Made by a program: the position numbers and the translations under genes. From NCBI GenBank assembly GCA_021796215.1, contig JAJYOK010000001.1, positions 124,001 to 188,000 of the forward strand: a stretch of DNA of 64,000 nt. Reading direction: 5' to 3'. This document shows positions 60,315 to 64,000 of the stretch, piece by piece. The notes under the pieces were generated by a model, which saw nothing but the letters and a program-made list of their open reading frames with translations, was not told the origin of the DNA and ran no database searches. The DNA is from Bacteroidota bacterium (lineage in GTDB: Bacteria > Bacteroidota > Ignavibacteria > UBA10030 > UBA8401). The stretch's first letter is position 1, and each line of letters begins with the position of its first letter.

Positions 60315-60356
60315 TTCTTCATTCAATATTCCTTGTTCAGAATTCGAGATTCATAG
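60315..60356. repeat. Phased heptamer repeat tract (TTCNNNN type)
   Basis: TTCTTCA TTCAATA TTCCTTG TTCAGAA TTCGAGA TTCATAG. Confidence 0.6.
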
Positions 60357-60592
60357 GATTCTTGTATGCTTATTTTCGGCCGCGGTCCGGAATCCATTGC
60401 TTTTTCAAAAGTGAAGAAGTACATTAAGCCGTCAAGCGGTACGAAATATTGGTTGCAGGGTGTAAGTCGTTCAGGTGTTCATAAAATTGTTAACTTCCCT
60501 AGCACATTTCTTTAATCTTCTGGCACCAAGTCATCACTGTTTTCATTCAGTGTTTTTCCCCGCAGTAGTATTCCTTTGCAAGGAGGGTTGTT

Positions 60593-62317
60593 ATGAAGTC
60601 GCCTCAGATCAATTCCATAAAATTTTCACTTGTCTCAATGTCGGTAATTGCAATCTTCTTTCTTGTCGGTTGCAAAGATTCATTGAAGACAACAGTCGTC
60701 TCAGGAGGTGATGGAGACCTTTCCAATCCGTCAATACAGCCGCAGGTTGTTTTTACATTGCCTTCTTCGGGTAGTACTGGTCCCTTCAAAGTATTTAATC
60801 CCGGAGATGGCGTCGCCTTGCCGAGTTTTGTTATACAATTTAATAAGCTCATGAGCACATATTCGATTCAGACGGGAACAATAATATGCAGCGGTTTTGA
60901 TAAGCCGGTTCGTATCGCTCTACATTCACAAAGTGCCTATCCGGTTTACAAGATGGGGAAGGTGGCCGCTTATGACGATGTTCTCGAGTTCGATGTAAGG
61001 GATTCGTCATCAAATAGCAGGATGTATTATGAGGTGGGCAAAACATATTCTGTAACGGTTAATACTTCTATTGAAGATATCAATGGCAACCATCTCTTGC
61101 AGCCATATACTTTTTCTTTCACGCCTGAGCCATACTTTCGTGTTGTAACGACTTACCCTGCAAACGGCACAAAAGACATTCTCCCGGCTTATACATATGC
61201 CTATGTTGTTTTCAATAACATCGTCTCTCCGGATGCCGCATCATTGTTGCAATTGTCTCCAGCTGTAGGTGGTAAATGGAGTGTGCAAGGCAATTCGAGG
61301 TACATTAGCTTCATCTCAACGAGTCCGTTTAATTTTAATACAACGTATACCTTGATTGTGCCCTCAACAGTTAAAGATCAAGATGGTCACGCTCTTCACG
61401 AAAGTGTTGCTTCCACTTTTACAACAACCGGGTTTCGTGTCAGCTCTACTTCTCCTGCTAATGGCGAAGAGAATGTAACGCATACGTATTTATATTTTAA
61501 TTTTACAGGGGCACTCGATACCGGATCGGTCCGTTCAGCATTTAATATAAGCCCCTATGTGGCAGGTACTTTTCAGTTCTACAACTCTTCACAATTTCAG
61601 TTTCTGGCAGAGAATGGGTTCTCGATGAACACGAAATACACCATAACGCTTTCGCCGTCGCTGCAATCCGCGAGCGGCGTAACGCTTTCCCCGTACAGCA
61701 TGTCGTTCACCACTGCTCCGTTTCAGGTGGACTATTCATATCCATCTGATGGCTCCACCGATGTCTCACTTAACAATGCGATAAATATTCAGTGCAACGC
61801 TTTTGTAGATACGGCGAGCGCCCGCTCTGCCTTTAGCATCTCTCCGGCAACTGCAGGAACATTCCAATTGTATCGTAATAGTAATAGTTTTTCTTTTATG
61901 CCGATTAATGGGTTGTTGCCCGGTACGAAGTATTCTGTTACTATTTCGACTGCACTGCGCACGTTGCAAGGCGATGTTCTTTCTTCGCCGTATAGTTTTT
62001 CATTTACAACGGATCAGTTTAGAGTAACCAGCAGCTATCCTTACAACGGTGCAACGTCGGTATATCGCAATTCCAACATCAGTATCAGTTGTAACGCTCC
62101 GTTAGACACGTCAACAATTCGGTCGGCTTTCAGTATCAGCCCAACTGTGGCGGGCACAGTTACTTACTCAGCTTCAAGTCATTATTTCTACTTCTACCCG
62201 AGTGTTTCTTATACGGCGAATACGACATACACTTATACCGTTTCAACAGCGCTGAAATCCGCAAGCGGCGGTGCGCTTGCCTCTCCCTTCTCAGCGTCGT
62301 TTACTACGGGGCAATAA
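60593..62317 (+). CDS. Lipoprotein with about five Big_5 (bacterial Ig-like) domains
   Basis: Lipobox FFLVGC; repeated YPxxGxxxVxxxxxIxxxxNxxxDTxSxRSAFxISPxxxGT units ending in YxFSFTT. Confidence 0.85.
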   Translation: MKSPQINSIKFSLVSMSVIAIFFLVGCKDSLKTTVVSGGDGDLSNPSIQPQVVFTLPSSGSTGPFKVFNPGDGVALPSFVIQFNKLMSTYSIQTGTIICSGFDKPVRIALHSQSAYPVYKMGKVAAYDDVLEFDVRDSSSNSRMYYEVGKTYSVTVNTSIEDINGNHLLQPYTFSFTPEPYFRVVTTYPANGTKDILPAYTYAYVVFNNIVSPDAASLLQLSPAVGGKWSVQGNSRYISFISTSPFNFNTTYTLIVPSTVKDQDGHALHESVASTFTTTGFRVSSTSPANGEENVTHTYLYFNFTGALDTGSVRSAFNISPYVAGTFQFYNSSQFQFLAENGFSMNTKYTITLSPSLQSASGVTLSPYSMSFTTAPFQVDYSYPSDGSTDVSLNNAINIQCNAFVDTASARSAFSISPATAGTFQLYRNSNSFSFMPINGLLPGTKYSVTISTALRTLQGDVLSSPYSFSFTTDQFRVTSSYPYNGATSVYRNSNISISCNAPLDTSTIRSAFSISPTVAGTVTYSASSHYFYFYPSVSYTANTTYTYTVSTALKSASGGALASPFSASFTTGQ

Positions 62318-62640
62318 GTGTAAACTTATATTTCTGACGGAAACGTTTACTGAATATTTCTCCTTTCCCCATAACCCCGTCATTTGGCGAAGCTATCCCC
62401 TTGGGTTATGTCGGGGTTTATTATAGTATTCCGTTCCGGATTTTAGCCCTGACAAACCCGCATACCGAATTGCAAAAACCACCTATTGAACATTTCTCCC
62501 TCCGCCGGTGTTATACTACTGCAACATCAAAATGGTTCTTTAATTTTTTTCTTTGTCATTTTCCCTTTTCCGTTTTTCATATACTTTGTGGTCTTCTGAT
62601 CGCCGATATTCAAATTTTTTGAACTGCTGAACAAGTGTAA

Positions 62641-62680
62641 CGCGAGATTTCATCTCGCGCAGTCGAATTGGAAATTCGAC
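62641..62680. repeat. Twin perfect hairpins upstream of pirin gene
   Basis: CGCGAGAT-TTC-ATCTCGCG and GTCGAATT-GGA-AATTCGAC. Confidence 0.75.
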
Positions 62681-62714
62681 GTACCAACTAAACACTCTTT
62701 TCGAGGAGGAAAAA

Positions 62715-63647
62715 ATGTCCTTGCGTCCTGTTAAACGCATTATTCAAGCCCAGCCGACAATCGAAGGTGCAGGCGTCCGTTTGCACCGCGCGTTCGGCTT
62801 CGGCACCACAAAAGATTTCGATCCCTTTCTCTTGCTCGACGATTTTCGGAACGAAAATCCTGAAGATTATCTTGCCGGATTTCCATGGCACCCACACCGC
62901 GGAATTGAAACCATCACCTACGTGCTTGCCGGAGAGGTCGGTCACGGCGATAGTCTTGGCAACAAAGGGAAGTTGGGCGCGGGAGATGTTCAATGGATGA
63001 CGGCAGGAAGCGGCATTCTTCATCAGGAAATGCCGCGCGGCGATGCAAGGGGAAGAATGCACGGATTCCAGCTTTGGGCGAATCTTCCTTCTTCTCTGAA
63101 AATGACAACTCCCCGTTATCAGGATGTTCCGTCACGCGAAATTCCTGAAATCACCGATGACGACGGCACAATTGTCCGCGTTGTCTGCGGTACATTCTGG
63201 GGCAGGAGCGGTCCCGTGGATGGCATCGCCGCCGATCCCCGCTATCTCGATGTTTATGTTCCGCCGGGAAAACGCAAAACACTTCCGGTGGAAACCACGC
63301 GCCACGCCTTCGCTTATGTCTTCGAAGGCTCCGGCACATTCCGCGGTGCGTCTGCGCCGCAGGCTGTGAAGACCGATTATGTCGGCAATGAAAAGATGCT
63401 CTCCACCTCAGAGGTGGAGACCATCTTGAGTCTCGATGAAGCGCGCAACCGCTCGCTTGTGCTTTTCGATTCCGGCGAGGAAGTCACCGTGCAAGCAGGC
63501 AATACGGGCATCCGGTTCCTTCTCGTTTCCGGCCAGCCGCTTCAGGAACCGGTGGCTTGGCAGGGACCAATTGTGATGAATACCGACGAAGAAATTCGTC
63601 AGGCATACAACGAGCTTCACCAGGGGACATTCATCAAGCACGGATAA
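62715..63647 (+). CDS. Pirin family protein
   Basis: DPFLLLDDFRNE, GFPWHPHRGIETITYVLAGEVGHGDSLGNKG, GDVQWMTAGSGILHQEMP. Confidence 0.95.
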   Translation: MSLRPVKRIIQAQPTIEGAGVRLHRAFGFGTTKDFDPFLLLDDFRNENPEDYLAGFPWHPHRGIETITYVLAGEVGHGDSLGNKGKLGAGDVQWMTAGSGILHQEMPRGDARGRMHGFQLWANLPSSLKMTTPRYQDVPSREIPEITDDDGTIVRVVCGTFWGRSGPVDGIAADPRYLDVYVPPGKRKTLPVETTRHAFAYVFEGSGTFRGASAPQAVKTDYVGNEKMLSTSEVETILSLDEARNRSLVLFDSGEEVTVQAGNTGIRFLLVSGQPLQEPVAWQGPIVMNTDEEIRQAYNELHQGTFIKHG

Positions 63648-63672
63648 AATTTTCGGTAGTGACTCATTTTGG

Positions 63673-63715
63673 ATGCCGCGTTATACGCGGCATGACGTAG
63701 ATAGAAGTACGTCAT
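63673..63715. repeat. Overlapping hairpin pair 3' of pirin gene
   Basis: ATGCCGCGT-TAT-ACGCGGCAT (9 bp) sharing bases with ATGACGTA-GATAGAAG-TACGTCAT (8 bp). Confidence 0.6.
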
Positions 63716-63771
63716 TCCCGAATGTGAGCACCTATGGCGCCATCATGTAAAGCGGGACTTCTGTCGGGAAT
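63714..63771. repeat. Dispersed hairpin repeat, copy C (long-loop variant)
   Basis: ATTCCCGA ... TCGGGAAT arms, loop contains GCGGGA and palindrome ATGGCGCCAT. Confidence 0.5.
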
Positions 63772-63828
63772 CTAATAAAAGCATCTTAGAAGAGTTCAAA
63801 ACGCACCGCTGCCGGGCGTTATATTAGC

Positions 63829-63857
63829 TTGACAATTCCTTTCTCTTTTTGTAGCTT
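63829..63857 (+). promoter_or_regulatory. Candidate promoter (TTGACA-17-TAGCTT) firing toward the window end
   Basis: TTGACA 63829-63834; TAGCTT 63852-63857; hairpin ATTGTCTGC/GCAGGCAAT at 63920-63941 downstream. Confidence 0.35.
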
Positions 63858-64000
63858 CTTTGAAATCCAGATACACTTCTTTACATGCCAAAAATACAGT
63901 TAGGTTGTATGAAACCCTTATTGTCTGCATAAGCAGGCAATAGTTGCAGGTTTGTTTGCAGCACTTCGGTCAGATGCGAATCGAAGAATCTGAAAAAGCA

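Overview
The window reads as an ordinary bacterial chromosome segment, mostly + strand, probably from the Bacteroidota/Chlorobiota/Ignavibacteriota group. The lineage call rests on a type IX secretion-like C-terminal sorting domain, a reg-propeller hybrid histidine kinase, and a tiny AURKAIP1/COX24-like basic protein; it is an inference. Housekeeping content includes a partial copper P-type ATPase, SppA, HU, a GH13-like enzyme, a Pit/DUF47 phosphate module, a GT2-flippase-GT2 operon, cmk-ispH-rpsA-mtaB, truA, a peroxiredoxin/rhodanese/aquaporin group, and a PTPS-folE-SDR-SDR pterin cluster. It also includes pyrK-pyrD-folC, rho, a two-component block feeding a 2581-aa surface protein, an acyl-CoA carboxylase, an M13 peptidase, and a complete A-type cytochrome c oxidase/heme A/SCO cluster with an embedded ABC-2 transporter. 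I saw no rRNA, tRNA, CRISPR array, prophage or IS element. The best non-routine signals are: (1) seven non-coding or gene-edge tracts built of phased heptanucleotides (7-bp register kept for up to 13 units, usually switching strand to form a hairpin), six of them in 50.4-60.4 kb around the cytochrome oxidase cluster and one replacing the 3' end of coxI; (2) a compact promoter-structure-terminator unit at about 7266-7383 that looks like a roughly 80-nt sRNA or attenuator with two C-rich hairpin loops; (3) a GIY-YIG gene flanked by REP-like hairpins with the same loop, different stems and opposite orientation, sitting between a histidine kinase and its likely response regulator; (4) a probable tetrahydrobiopterin-type pathway cluster. 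All calls come from reading the sequence by eye, and no database search was possible.
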